Counted from the stretch's first letter, positions 10,768 through 19,396 are shown. The stretch is DNA of 33,777 bases from CAYQMF01 sp964418595 (GCA_964418595.1 CAYQMF010000071.1:1-33777), one strand, 5' to 3'. The notes: generated from the letters alone by a model not told the origin. Made by a program: numbers and translations.

Positions 10768-12636
10768 ATGAACTCGCTCCGGTCCCTCGTCGCCGCGATC
10801 TGCTTCGTCCTCGGCGCGCTCCTCCCGGCCCAGGATCCCCTCGGTCTCGGTGGCACCGAAGCTCGCATCCAGGTGACCGCGACGGTCGAGCCGGCATCCG
10901 CCCCGGCCAACGGTCTCGTGACCCTGGTGGCCACCATCGTCGTCGAGCCGGGCTGGCACCTGTACGGGACGAAGGAAGAGATCGGCACTCCGACGTCGCT
11001 CACCCTGTCACCCAGCGACGCGGTCGAGGCGGCCGGGCCCGCGGTCGTGCCGGAGGGCAATCGGCACGAGACCTCCGGCCTCGTCAGCTACTGGCTCGAG
11101 GACAGCTTCGAGATCCGGCAGCCGCTGCGGATCAAGAAGGGCGCGGCGGTGGGGGCGCATCCCTTCGAGTTCACGATCACGTACCTGCCGTGCACGCCCG
11201 AGTTCTGCGACCCGCAGGGCAAGGAGAAGGCCACCGCCACCGTGACCGTGCGCGAGGGGATGGCCGCCGACGTCGCGCCGCCGCCAAAACCGCTCACAGC
11301 CGGCTCGGTCGCCGGGCCCGACGACGACACCGGCCTGCTCGCCTTCCTCCTCGCCGCGATCGGTGCCGGGCTCTTCGCGCTCGCGATGCCCTGCACCTAC
11401 CCGATGATCCCGATCACGATCTCGTTCTTCACCAAGCAGGCGGCGGCGCGCGGTGGCCGGGTCCTGCCGCTGGCGCTGACCTACGGGCTCGGGATCGTGC
11501 TCATGTTCATCCTGATCGGGGTCGCGGTCGGCGGCTGGATCCAGGGCTTCGCGACCCACCCGGTGACCAACCTCGTCATCGGCATCCTGTTCGTGGTGTT
11601 CGGCCTGTCGCTGTTCGGGCTCATCAACCTGCAGCCGCCGCAGGCGCTCATGAACCTCGCCGGCAAGGCTTCGCAGCGCGGGGGCTTCGGCGGCGTGTTC
11701 CTCATGGGCGCGACGCTGGTGATCACGTCGTTCACGTGCACCGCGCCGTTCGTGGGCGGCCTGCTCGGCGCGGGCGCGGCCAAGGGCGTGGGCGTGATCG
11801 CGCTCGGCATGGCCGTGTTCGGGCTGACGATGGCGGTGCCCTTCGTGTTCTTGTCGCTGGTGCCGGGCCGCCTGCACGCGATGCCGCGCAGCGGCGAGTG
11901 GATGAACGTGCTGAAGGTGACCTTCGGCTTCATCGAGCTGGCCGCCGCGCTCAAGTTCCTCTCCAACGCCGACCTCGTGTGGCAGTGGCAGGCGCTGCCG
12001 CGCGACCTCTTCCTGTGGCTGTGGGCGGCGATCTTCGGCGTCGCCGGCATCTACCTGTTCGGGATGATCAAGCTGAAGGGCGAGGACGGCAGCATCGGTC
12101 CGGGGCGGCTCACCTCCGGGCTCGGCGCGCTCCTGCTGTCCGTCTACTGCGTGTTCGGTGCGCTCGGCAACCCGATGGACTGGGTGATGACGGCCATCGT
12201 GCCGAACTACACGCTGACGAGCAAAGCCGACGGCAGCGGCAAGCAGCAGGCGGCGAAGCACGTGATCGTCAAGGACGACCACGCCCGCGCGCTCGAAGTC
12301 GCGAGCAGCGGGGGCAAGCTGGTGCTCGTCAACTTCACCGGTTTCACCTGAGTGAACTGCCGCACCATGGAGGAAGGCCTCTTCATCCATGACCCGGCAG
12401 TTGCCGAGACCCTCAGCAAGCACTTCGTCGAGTCACGCCTGCACGCCGACGCGCACAACACGTACGCCGACACGGTGGTCGTGCAGCTCCAGGACGAGTA
12501 CGCCGACTCCAACCGCGCCCAGCCGATCTACGTGGCGATCGACCCCATGACCAAGAAGCCGCTGGCGCGCCTGTTCGGGGCGAAGGCCACCGAGTTCCTG
12601 CCGTTCCTGAAGGAAGCGCTCGGCAAGCGGCCCTGA
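10768..12636 (+). CDS. dsbD: DsbD-type thiol:disulfide interchange selenoprotein (in-frame TGA read as Sec528)
   Basis: A 622-residue protein if TGA 12349-12351 is read as selenocysteine. DsbD carries electrons across the inner membrane to periplasmic thiol proteins. All three modules are present: a signal peptide ending LLPAQ and an N-terminal DsbD-alpha domain with Cys142/Cys147 (YLPCTPEFC); a multi-helix membrane domain with Cys209 (AMPCTYPMIP) and Cys324 (FTCTAPFVGG); and a C-terminal thioredoxin-like domain. There the usual CxxC of the family, in the context FTGxTCVNCR, appears as FTGFT-(TGA)-VNCRTMEE. The frame continues without another stop for 95 codons with good thioredoxin-like sequence. 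A 48-base stem-loop begins 3 bases after the TGA. A nonsense mutation or base error (TGC to TGA) is the alternative. If TGA were a true stop, the protein would end exactly before its redox site. Confidence 0.85.
12355..12402 (+). promoter_or_regulatory. Putative bacterial SECIS element
   Basis: Beginning 3 bases after the TGA, AACTGCCG pairs with CGGCAGTT (8 bp). After a 3x3 internal loop, CATGGA pairs with TCCATG (6 bp). After a single G-A mismatch, GAAG pairs with CTTC, closing a four-base GCCT loop at 12377-12380. That makes 18 base pairs in 48 bases of coding sequence. The loop starts with G and lies 25 bases after the TGA, inside the range known for bacterial SECIS elements bound by SelB. 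Some codons in it (GTT, CAT, GAA) are not the GC-ending choices favoured around it, as expected if pairing is selected. Confidence 0.75.
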
Positions 12637-12651
12637 TCCCTCCGCCGTCGC

Positions 12652-12667
12652 AGCGGGGCGACCCGCT
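12652..12667. terminator. GNRA-capped hairpin between convergent genes
   Basis: AGCGGG/CCCGCT close a GCGA tetraloop in the 30 bases between the dsbD-like stop and the convergent propeller-gene stop. It is short but well placed as a bidirectional terminator. Confidence 0.35.
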
Positions 12668-14205
12668 CAGCGCAAGATGAGCGCGAGCGTGTCCGCGATC
12701 GGCCACGCGCGCGCGCGCGTGAGCGTGCTCGGATCCACCTCGACGACCTCGCCGGCGGTCGCCAGGTAGATGCGCTCGCCGGCGTCGGCGATCGCGATGC
12801 TCGTGACCTGGGCGTTGAACGCGAGCCCGCCGGTCGCACTGACGAGGCGCGCGAAGCTCGGCACGGTCGGGTCGACCTGCACGCGGCCGATGCTGCCGAT
12901 CGAGCCGAAGTACACGACTCCGCCGCGCGGGTCCGCGGCGAGCCGGGCCATGCCCCGCGGCAATGGCGTGCGCGCGCGGCTCACTTCGCCGCCGAGGTTC
13001 TGGACGCCCGCGGTGGGGATGTCCGCATCGAAGACGACCAGCGACGCCGTGTCGACGATCGCCAGTTCGCCGAGGCCGCCGGGCTGCTGCAGCCCCACGT
13101 ACACCGTGGCCCCGTCGGGCGAGAGCGCGCCGGCCGTGCCGAGGCAGCCAGGGAAGGTCACGCGGCCGAGTTCCTGATGGTAGGTGGTGCTGCCGAGGCG
13201 TACGTCGACCAGCACCAGCGCCGCACCGCTGCCATCGCCGCCGCGCTCCGAGATGACGAACGCGCGCGCGCCGTCGGGCGTGAACAACAGGGTGCGCGCG
13301 TCGCCGATGCCTTCGACGCGCAGGTTGCCGCGCGGATCGGGCTGGCCCAGCGTGGCGCCGTCGCGCGCGTCCAGCACTTCGATCGCCGGGCTCGTCCCGG
13401 CCCGATCGCCGTGCACGACGTACAGCCGCTGGCCGTCGGGCGTGACCGCAACGAAGCGGGTCGCGCTCGTGCTGCCGATCGCCACGTTCTGCCGCCACCG
13501 CGGCGGGAAGGTGCGCGCGTCGTACACGTGCAGCTTGCCGGTGGTGGGCGCCGCCGCGAACAGGAGCGCGCCGTCGTTGCCGTAGGCGAAGCCGGTGCCT
13601 TCCTCGAAGAACCCCTGGTCGAAGTCGGCCGTCTGACCGCTGGCGAGTTCGATCGCGGTCTGCGGGTCGGGCTGGCCGGGCCGGCTGCGCGAGGCGATGA
13701 GTTGCGCGGCGAGCGTCGGCGTGATCGTCAGGCCTTCCGTCGCGCCGAAGCCGAGCGGGTTGGGTGCGAAGTCGTCGAGCGTGAAGATCTGCGCGCGGTA
13801 GTGCTGGCCGACCAGCGCGTTGCTGCGCGGGATGGGCAGCGCGAAGCTCCCGCTGCCGGTGCCGGGGCCGTTGCCGCCGATGAAGAAGGACCCGGCGAGA
13901 GTCACGTTGCTCGGGTCGATGAGCAGGCGGACCCCGTCGAAGGTGAAGTCGCCCGGGTTCGTCCCGAGGAAGACGATGCCGAACGAGCCGCCGAGCGCCT
14001 TCTCGATCTGCAGACGGAAGCCGGCATCACCGGTGCGCGGCGTGGTGTTGGCCCAGATCTGCGGCACGAAGTTGCCGGAACCCGCGGTGCCGGCGCCGTA
14101 GCGCTGCAGGCGATCGCCGGCAGTGAGGCTGGCGGTGAGCGTGAGGAGAGCGGCCACGGTCGCGAGGGGAGCACGCGGCGACGAGGTGCAGGGCAAGGTG
14201 GGCAT
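12667..14205 (-). CDS. Secreted YVTN-like beta-propeller with N-terminal beta-sandwich domain
   Basis: A 512-residue exported protein. The chosen ATG gives a signal peptide (MPTLPCTSSPRAPLATVAAL ... TASLTAG). Residues ~35-165 form a beta-rich domain (FRLQIEKALGGSFGIVFLG ... GSFALPIPRSNALVGQHYRAQ) like that at the C-terminus of the VCBS protein at 9123-10592. Residues ~200-512 are propeller repeats of the YVTN/lactonase kind, with phrases such as RFVAVTPDGQRLYVVHGD, LLFTPDGARAFVISERGG, GALSPDGATVYVGLQQPG and SIAIADAGERIYLATAG. Most planctomycete relatives I recall carry the sandwich domain at the end, so the N-terminal placement is unusual. Role unknown: probably extracellular. Confidence 0.82.
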   Translation of the reverse strand: MPTLPCTSSPRAPLATVAALLTLTASLTAGDRLQRYGAGTAGSGNFVPQIWANTTPRTGDAGFRLQIEKALGGSFGIVFLGTNPGDFTFDGVRLLIDPSNVTLAGSFFIGGNGPGTGSGSFALPIPRSNALVGQHYRAQIFTLDDFAPNPLGFGATEGLTITPTLAAQLIASRSRPGQPDPQTAIELASGQTADFDQGFFEEGTGFAYGNDGALLFAAAPTTGKLHVYDARTFPPRWRQNVAIGSTSATRFVAVTPDGQRLYVVHGDRAGTSPAIEVLDARDGATLGQPDPRGNLRVEGIGDARTLLFTPDGARAFVISERGGDGSGAALVLVDVRLGSTTYHQELGRVTFPGCLGTAGALSPDGATVYVGLQQPGGLGELAIVDTASLVVFDADIPTAGVQNLGGEVSRARTPLPRGMARLAADPRGGVVYFGSIGSIGRVQVDPTVPSFARLVSATGGLAFNAQVTSIAIADAGERIYLATAGEVVEVDPSTLTRARAWPIADTLALILR

Positions 14206-14330
14206 GGTGGACGAGGTGCGAGGTCGGGGGAGACTACACGAATGCGGGCGGCTCGCCACCCATGGGAGCGAACCGGGCGCGCGGGCACGGGGCCGTTGCC
14301 GTCGCACCGTAAGCCCGCCGGAGAGCGCGA

Positions 14331-14358
14331 AGGGTCGCGTCGTTGCCGACGCGACCCT
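14331..14358 (-). terminator. 12-bp perfect hairpin downstream of tRNA-Lys
   Basis: AGGGTCGCGTCG and CGACGCGACCCT form a perfect 12-bp stem with a 4-base loop, 6 bases beyond the CCA end of tRNA-Lys on the - strand. It lacks a T-run, but position and strength fit a GC-rich terminator. Confidence 0.6.
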
Positions 14359-14364
14359 CGCCAG

Positions 14365-14440
14365 TGGTACCTCCGGTAGGAGTCGAACCTACGACCCGCG
14401 GATTAAGAATCCGCTGCTCTACCAACTGAGCTACGGAGGC
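14365..14440 (-). tRNA. tRNA-Lys(CTT)
   Basis: A 76-base cloverleaf on the - strand that includes an encoded CCA (14365-14367). Acceptor GCCTCCG pairs with CGGAGGT (first pair G-U). The D arm is AGCTCAGTTGGTAGAGC. The anticodon stem is GCGGA/TCCGC around loop TTCTTAA, which gives anticodon CTT. The T arm is GTAGG-TTCGACT-CCTAC. Discriminator is A. Confidence 0.95.
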
Positions 14441-14471
14441 GCAGCGCGGCGGGTGCCGCGAGAGGGGCGGG

Positions 14472-14500
14472 ACCTTAGCGGCGCCCATGCGCCCCTGCAA
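14472..14500 (-). promoter_or_regulatory. Promoter candidate for tRNA-Lys
   Basis: On the - strand, TTGCAG (14500-14495) is followed after 17 bases by TAAGGT (14477-14472), about 31 bases before the tRNA 5' end. Each hexamer matches three of six consensus bases. Confidence 0.35.
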
Positions 14501-14552
14501 CGGGGTTTTTGGTTGGGTCGAGCGCGCACGCGTCCGCAGAATCCGGCGGCCG

Positions 14553-16970
14553 ATGCCGAGCGATCCAAGCGACCGGGAGCCTTCAGCGCCGCTCGGTCTG
14601 CCCGGTCTGCGCGGCGCCCTTCCGGCCCTGCTCGCGGTCACCCTGGTGGTGCTCGCCGCGTTCCATCCGCTGTGGTTGCGCGGCGAGAGCGTGATGGCGG
14701 CGCAGGCCGGGCCGGGGGTCACGATGCTCGGGCCGGCCGCCGCGACCAGGCTGACCCACGCGCAGGTCGCCGACAACGTCGCCGCCTACATCGACGAACC
14801 GCAGGCCGTGCTGGCGCGGCGCCAGCTCGATGCCGGGCACTGGCCGTGGTGGAACCCGCACAACGCGCTCGGGGTGCCGTTGTTCGGCAACTGGCAGTCG
14901 AGCCTGCTCAGCCCGCTGCGCTGGCTGGTGCTCCTGCGCCCGCAGAGCACGTGGAGCTTCGACCTCACCTACATCCTCCGCCTGCTGGTCGGGGGCCTTG
15001 GGGCGTGCCTGCTCGCCCGCCGCCTGGGCGTCGCCGACGCCGGCGCGGCGACCGCCGGGATCGCGTTCGCCCTCACCGGCTACTTCCTGCGCTACCTGCC
15101 GATGCACCACCTCAACGCCGAGGTGTGGCTGCCGTGGCTGTGGCTCACCGCCGACACGCTCGCGCGGCAGCGCCGCACGCGCGACCTGCTCGGTTTCACG
15201 TTCGTGGTGTTCGCGATCGTGTGTGGCGGCAACCCGCAACCGGCCCTGCTCGCGGCGCTGTCGGCGGTCGCGTTCGTCGGCTGGCGCTGGCGGGTCTTCG
15301 GCACGAAGGGCGTGGTCGTCGTCGCGCTCGCGTCGGTGCCGGCCGTGCTCCTGGCGTCGAGCTACTGGCTGGCGGGGTTCGAGTACGTGCGCGAGTCGCT
15401 GCACGCGCACGACGCGACCTTCGGCGGCGACGGGTTCACGGCGGCGGGCGCGCTCGGGTTCTTCCTGAGCCAGCCCTATGGCAACCCCGGCCCCGTGCAT
15501 CTCACCGCGCCGCACTTCGGTCTGCTCGCGGCGGTGCTCGCCGCGCTCGGAGCCGGCATCGGGCTGGGGCGCAGCGTCTTCCTGTGGGTCGTGCTCGCGC
15601 TCACCGCCGGCAAGCTCGCGAACCTCCCGGGCACCGGCTGGCTCGGCCACCTGCCCGGGCTGGAGCTGACCAAGCTCTTCAAGTACGGCTTCCCGTTGCC
15701 GGCCCTGGTGCTGGCGCTGCTCGCCGGCAACGGCGCCGCCGCGGCGGCGCGCGTCTGGACGTGGCGTGCGCTGCTGGGCCGCGTCGCGCTGCCGCTCCTC
15801 CTGCTCGCGTACCTGCTGTGGGCCGGCGGCCGCGCGGCGGCGAGCTTCGAGCTGCTCCGTTTCGATGCATGGGGCGGCGTCGCCTGGCGGCTCGCGCTGG
15901 TCGCGGCCCTGGTCGCGGCGCTGCGCTGGCTGCCAGCGCCTCGGCGGGTGCTCGCCGCCGGCGCGGTGCTCGCGCTCGAACTCGTGGTCGCGTACCCCGG
16001 CGCGTGGTCGCCCCGCCTCGAGCCGTTCGCGAAGCCGGAGTACGTGCGCGCCATCCACGACCGGCCCGGCACGTTCCGCACCTTCGGCGCGGGCGGGATG
16101 CTCATCCCCAACCAGAACGCCGCGCTCGGCGTCGACGACGTGCGCCTGCACGACGGGATCTTCCCGCGCCGCTACGGCAAGCTGGTGCGCGCGTTCCTCA
16201 ACCCGAATGTGCGGCGGTGGCCGTGGTTCACCGGCGAGGACCTCGGCGAGATGGACCCCAAGGTCTTCGAGCTGGGCTACCAACTGCAGCGCCTGCTCCT
16301 GCCGCAGCAGATCGCCGAAGGCCTCGCGCCGTCGGTCGTGGTCGACATCACGCAGCCCACGCCGGCGCGCTACTTCGACCTCGTCAACGTCGAGTACTTC
16401 GTCCTGCCGGCGCTCACGAAGCCGTGGGTCGAGACCTGGCCGAAGGCCGACTACGAAGTCGTCCACGACGGCCGAGACGCCCTCGTCGTCAAGCGCAAGA
16501 CCGTGCTGCCCCGCGCGTTCTTCCCGGCGCGCGTGGAGCAGGTCGCCGACGAGGACGCGGCGCTCGCGCGCATGGCGGAGGATGCGTTCGCGCCGCGCGA
16601 GGTGGCGTTCCTGGAGGGCGATCTCGGCGGCGTCAGCGCCGGCCCCGCACGCGGCGCGGGGATCGCGCGCATGCGCGAGCGCGACGCGCCGGGCGAGCTC
16701 GTGTTCGACGTGCAGGTGGCGAGCGAGGCGTGGCTGGTCGTCTCGGTCGCGCCCTATCCGGGCATGCACGCCCTGGTCGATGGCAAACCCGCCGAGCTGC
16801 TGCCCGCCGACGTCTCGCTGAGCGCGGTGCGCGTGCCCGCCGGCCGGCGGGAGGTGCGGATCGCCTACGAGCCACTGACCGCCACGCGCGCGGCGTGGCT
16901 CACCGCGCTCGGCGCGCTCGGCCTGCTGGCGCTGGCGTTCGCGCCGCTGTGGGCCGGGCGGGGGCGCTAG
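14553..16970 (+). CDS. YfhO-like large membrane protein
   Basis: An 805-residue protein with about a dozen hydrophobic helices in its first two-thirds and a soluble C-terminal part. It matches the YfhO/GT-C-like pattern, with PWWNPHNALGVPLFGNWQSS early, TGYFLRYLPMHHLNAEVWLPW, SQPYGNPGPVHLTAPHFG and, after residue ~480, a domain with NVEYFVLPAL and a beta-rich end followed by a last helix. Such proteins are thought to modify cell-envelope polymers using lipid-linked sugars. The ATG was chosen as the first Met before the hydrophobic part; a CAGAAT box lies 10 bases upstream. The gene sits between two divergent tRNA genes. Exact substrate unknown. Confidence 0.85.
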   Translation: MPSDPSDREPSAPLGLPGLRGALPALLAVTLVVLAAFHPLWLRGESVMAAQAGPGVTMLGPAAATRLTHAQVADNVAAYIDEPQAVLARRQLDAGHWPWWNPHNALGVPLFGNWQSSLLSPLRWLVLLRPQSTWSFDLTYILRLLVGGLGACLLARRLGVADAGAATAGIAFALTGYFLRYLPMHHLNAEVWLPWLWLTADTLARQRRTRDLLGFTFVVFAIVCGGNPQPALLAALSAVAFVGWRWRVFGTKGVVVVALASVPAVLLASSYWLAGFEYVRESLHAHDATFGGDGFTAAGALGFFLSQPYGNPGPVHLTAPHFGLLAAVLAALGAGIGLGRSVFLWVVLALTAGKLANLPGTGWLGHLPGLELTKLFKYGFPLPALVLALLAGNGAAAAARVWTWRALLGRVALPLLLLAYLLWAGGRAAASFELLRFDAWGGVAWRLALVAALVAALRWLPAPRRVLAAGAVLALELVVAYPGAWSPRLEPFAKPEYVRAIHDRPGTFRTFGAGGMLIPNQNAALGVDDVRLHDGIFPRRYGKLVRAFLNPNVRRWPWFTGEDLGEMDPKVFELGYQLQRLLLPQQIAEGLAPSVVVDITQPTPARYFDLVNVEYFVLPALTKPWVETWPKADYEVVHDGRDALVVKRKTVLPRAFFPARVEQVADEDAALARMAEDAFAPREVAFLEGDLGGVSAGPARGAGIARMRERDAPGELVFDVQVASEAWLVVSVAPYPGMHALVDGKPAELLPADVSLSAVRVPAGRREVRIAYEPLTATRAAWLTALGALGLLALAFAPLWAGRGR

Positions 16971-16999
16971 CGCAGCGGCAGAAAACAGCGGCCCGTGCA

Positions 17000-17028
17000 T
17001 TGATCCCCTCGCGCGGCGTCGCCAAGAT
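17000..17028 (+). promoter_or_regulatory. Promoter candidate for tRNA-His
   Basis: TTGATC (17000-17005), a 17-base spacer and CAAGAT (17023-17028) lie about 19 bases before the tRNA 5' end. Confidence 0.38.
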
Positions 17029-17046
17029 ACCGCGCCCCCCAAGCGC

Positions 17047-17124
17047 GGTGGCTGTAGCTCAGTTGGTTAGAGCGCCTGACTGTGACTCAGGAGGTCGCCG
17101 GTTCAACTCCGGTCAGCCACCCCA
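17047..17124 (+). tRNA. tRNA-His(GTG)
   Basis: Acceptor GTGGCTG (from 17048) pairs with CAGCCAC. The extra G at 17047 is the G-1 that identifies tRNA-His, paired with discriminator C at 17121, and CCA is encoded at 17122-17124. The anticodon stem CCTGA/TCAGG holds the loop CTGTGAC, which gives anticodon GTG. The T arm is GCCGG-TTCAACT-CCGGT. Confidence 0.95.
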
Positions 17125-17154
17125 TTCTCGGCGCGAGGCCGGGGGCAGGAACGC

Positions 17155-18234
17155 TCAGTTCAGGCGCAGCACCGGCACGAACAGCGCGGTGAGCGTGCCG
17201 TTCGTCGCCGCGGCCGATGTGTTCGAGTAGACGAGCGCGCGCGGCACCATGGTGGGCGAGGTGATGTCCCACTGCACCGCGTCCGACAGCGCGAGCGGCA
17301 GCTCCGGCCCGGGCCGGGTGGCGTCGAGGATGGCGAGCTGCGTGTAGAAGCGCAGGGTCTGCGCGCTCGCGAGGTCCGGCAGGACGAGGTCGATGGGGGT
17401 CGCGACCGAGCCGATGGCTCCGGTCGTGTCGCTCGCGGTGACGAGGGCGAGGACGTCCGGCGCGGCGCGCAGCGGCGCGCACAGCAGGCCGCCGAGGGTC
17501 GTGTTCGGGTCGGTCACCCCGACGGCCAGCACACCCGCGGCGCTCGCCGGCGCACGCTGCCCGTACACGCTGCACACGGTGGAGCCCGCCGCGGTGGTCG
17601 GCCCGCGCTTGAAGATGTCGAACGGGGCGGTGTTCGGCGCGACGATGCACCCCTGCAGGCCCAGGTAGGTCGACGTGCCCGCCTCCGGCTCGAGCGTGCC
17701 GTCGACGCAGTCGACGGTGTAGGCGCCGGCGGCGGAGACGTTCGTGGTCCGGAACTCGACGAGGAGCGCGTTGCGTCCCGGCGTCGGGTGATGGTCGCCC
17801 AGGTAGGTGAACGGCGTCGCGAGCGGGAACGCGATCAGAAAGCCGCTGCCGCCGGTCGTGGCGGGCAGGCTCACGCTCGTCGCTGAAAGCACCACCGTCT
17901 CGCCGCCGGAGTAGTTCGACGCGAAGGTCGCCGCGAGCGCGCTCGCGTCGGCGTGGTCCATGACCAGCGTGAGGTCGAGCGTGCGCGTCGCGCTCGCGCC
18001 CGCGGTGGGATCGGGACGCATCGCGAGGGTGGAGAGGAGTTCGCCGGTCGCGGAAGGGATCGCCGCGACGTCGCCGACCACGTACTGGTACCGACGCCCG
18101 CTGCCCGACGTGACGAAGGGCTGCAGGAAGGACACGCTGCTGCCGCCGTCGGCGCCCACGTTCGGCGGCGACGTGAACTGCGTCTGCGCGGGAAGGCCCA
18201 GGGCGAGGGTGGCGAGGAGCGGAAGGCGCGGCAT
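17155..18234 (-). CDS. Secreted beta-rich protein of unknown function
   Basis: A 359-residue exported protein; the signal peptide MPRLPLLATLALGLPAQ gives a probable mature Gln N-terminus. The rest is rich in Thr, Ala, Ser and beta-type sequence with few charged residues and no enzyme motif I recognise. The last ~100 residues (IDLVLPDLASAQTLRFYTQL ... LALSDAVQWDI) resemble the beta-sandwich module of other secreted proteins in this window. It probably works outside the cytoplasm as a structural or binding protein. It is followed on the same strand only by tRNA-His in opposite orientation. Confidence 0.78.
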   Translation of the reverse strand: MPRLPLLATLALGLPAQTQFTSPPNVGADGGSSVSFLQPFVTSGSGRRYQYVVGDVAAIPSATGELLSTLAMRPDPTAGASATRTLDLTLVMDHADASALAATFASNYSGGETVVLSATSVSLPATTGGSGFLIAFPLATPFTYLGDHHPTPGRNALLVEFRTTNVSAAGAYTVDCVDGTLEPEAGTSTYLGLQGCIVAPNTAPFDIFKRGPTTAAGSTVCSVYGQRAPASAAGVLAVGVTDPNTTLGGLLCAPLRAAPDVLALVTASDTTGAIGSVATPIDLVLPDLASAQTLRFYTQLAILDATRPGPELPLALSDAVQWDITSPTMVPRALVYSNTSAAATNGTLTALFVPVLRLN

Positions 18235-18275
18235 GGGAGATGCGGAATCATGCCGTACGCCGTGGGCGTTGGCAG

Positions 18276-18298
18276 GCTCCGGCTTCGTGCGGCGGAGC
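18276..18298 (-). terminator. Hairpin between methyltransferase and secreted-protein genes
   Basis: GCTCCG (18276-18281) pairs with CGGAGC (18293-18298) around an 11-base loop, 36 bases downstream of the methyltransferase stop on the - strand. There is no T-run. Confidence 0.3.
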
Positions 18299-18333
18299 GT
18301 GTGCGATGCGATGGGAGGTTGGCGTTTCCAGTC

Positions 18334-19134
18334 TCAGTCGCGACGTCGCGCCGCTACCTGGAGATGGCTTCCCACCCCGAGCCACGCCGGGTCGCCGTGC
18401 ACGCTCTCCTCGGCCGCGAGCAGCCGGCGCCGGGTCTCCGGCTCTTCGAGCCATGCCTCCTGGCGACGCTGCACGAGGCAGGTCTTGGCGATCGCGCTGA
18501 GCAGGTCGAAGCCGGCGCGGTCCAGCAGCGTGCGCAGCTCGTCGGGCGTGAACATCTTCATGGGGAAGACCTCGGTCTCCTTCTGCGCGCGCCACGCCGT
18601 GCGCCCGGTGCGCAGCAGCTCGAGTGCGCCGTCGAGGTTGCCTTCCTCCAGCACCGTGCGCACGCCGGCGACGCGGTTGTCGACCGACAATACGACGACT
18701 CCGCCCGCCGCCATGACGCGGTGCAGCTCGCGCAGGGCGAGCTTGGGGTCGGCGCAGAACGAGAGCGGGTCGCCCTGGGCAGTGGCGAAGGCGAGGCTCC
18801 CCGTCGCAAGCTCCGCCATGTGTTCGAGGTCGGTCTGCACGTAGCGGGTCTCGAGCCCGCGCGTGCCCTCCGTCTCCGTCGCCGTCCGGCTGGCTTCGAG
18901 CATCGCGCCGCTGGGGTCGAGGAACAGCACGTGGAAGCCGGCGCGCAGCAGTCGCCGTCCGAACCATCCGGTGCCGCAGCCGAGGTCGGCTGCCCAGCCC
19001 GGCCGCGCCGCCGGCAGGTAGCGCTGCAGGTGCCGCCACGACAGGTCGCGATAGAAGCGCCAGTAGGGCGTGTCGTACACGTCGTCGTAGCGCCGGGCGA
19101 CGCGATCGTGGTAGCGGCGGTTGGATCGGTCCAT
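18334..19134 (-). CDS. SAM-dependent class I methyltransferase
   Basis: A 266-residue protein. The Rossmann motif I is AADLGCGTGWFGRRLL (about residues 48-63), with an acidic end of strand 2 in VLFLDPSGAMLEAS and motif IV/V regions FATAQGDPLSFCADP and ALRELHRVMAAGGVVVLSVDN. It belongs to the Methyltransf_11/25 type that methylates small molecules. The YHDRVARRYDDVYDTPYW opening is typical of family members acting on quinones, lipids or natural products, but the substrate cannot be read. Its upstream region lies within a 45-bp sequence duplicated 187 bases away. Confidence 0.9.
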   Translation of the reverse strand: MDRSNRRYHDRVARRYDDVYDTPYWRFYRDLSWRHLQRYLPAARPGWAADLGCGTGWFGRRLLRAGFHVLFLDPSGAMLEASRTATETEGTRGLETRYVQTDLEHMAELATGSLAFATAQGDPLSFCADPKLALRELHRVMAAGGVVVLSVDNRVAGVRTVLEEGNLDGALELLRTGRTAWRAQKETEVFPMKMFTPDELRTLLDRAGFDLLSAIAKTCLVQRRQEAWLEEPETRRRLLAAEESVHGDPAWLGVGSHLQVAARRRD

Positions 19135-19142
19135 GGGCTGGA

Positions 19143-19187
19143 AGGGTCGCGCATTGTCGCGGCGCGCGCAAACCTGGCGAGGCTCGC
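19143..19187 (+). repeat. 45-bp direct repeat, copy 1
   Basis: The sequence starting AGGGTCGCGCATTGTCGCGG recurs at 19330 with 43 of 45 bases identical. This copy begins 8 bases from the methyltransferase start codon and contains, on the - strand, GACAAT, a possible -10 box for that gene. Confidence 0.85.
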
Positions 19188-19329
19188 AGTCTCGCCACGC
19201 CCGCCTGAATCCGCCACGCCCGCGCGGCCCTGGAAGCCCCAGACAACATCATCGCCGGCAGCCCTCTCTGGCGTCGCGTAGTGACGCATCAACCCTGTGG
19301 GTTGCGGCCGCCGGTCGCGATGGGCCTCT

Positions 19330-19374
19330 AGGGTCGCGCATTGTCACGGCGCGTGCAAACCTGGCGAGGCTCGC
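19330..19374 (+). repeat. 45-bp direct repeat, copy 2
   Basis: The second copy differs by two transitions. On the - strand it is followed at the same spacing as copy 1 by CCCAT, but with ATC where the methyltransferase gene has its ATG, as if the gene's upstream end had been duplicated and had decayed. The rest of the 275-base gap 19135-19409 shows no gene. Confidence 0.85.
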
Positions 19375-19396
19375 GTGCCGCCGCGTCCCGGGGCGC

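Noticed and set aside
12352..12636. Separate 94-residue gene starting at GTG after the TGA
   Set aside because: It starts exactly inside a thioredoxin active site, would lack the first redox residue, and has no ribosome binding site; Sec readthrough explains it better.
12705..12720. GC-alternating tract as a third contingency locus
   Set aside because: It lies near the 3' end of the propeller gene, is in frame, and such runs are expected in this base composition.
14492..14510. CCCC/GGGG hairpin followed by TTTTT as a + strand terminator
   Set aside because: The stem is only four pairs, no + strand gene lies upstream, and the site overlaps the -35 candidate of tRNA-Lys.
14583..17042. 819-codon open frame antisense to the YfhO-like gene
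   Set aside because: Shadow of a real membrane-protein gene and it runs through intergenic sequence next to a tRNA.
14123..17230. 1035-codon frame across both tRNA genes
   Set aside because: Its sequence includes translated tRNA and it is out of frame with the YfhO-like gene.
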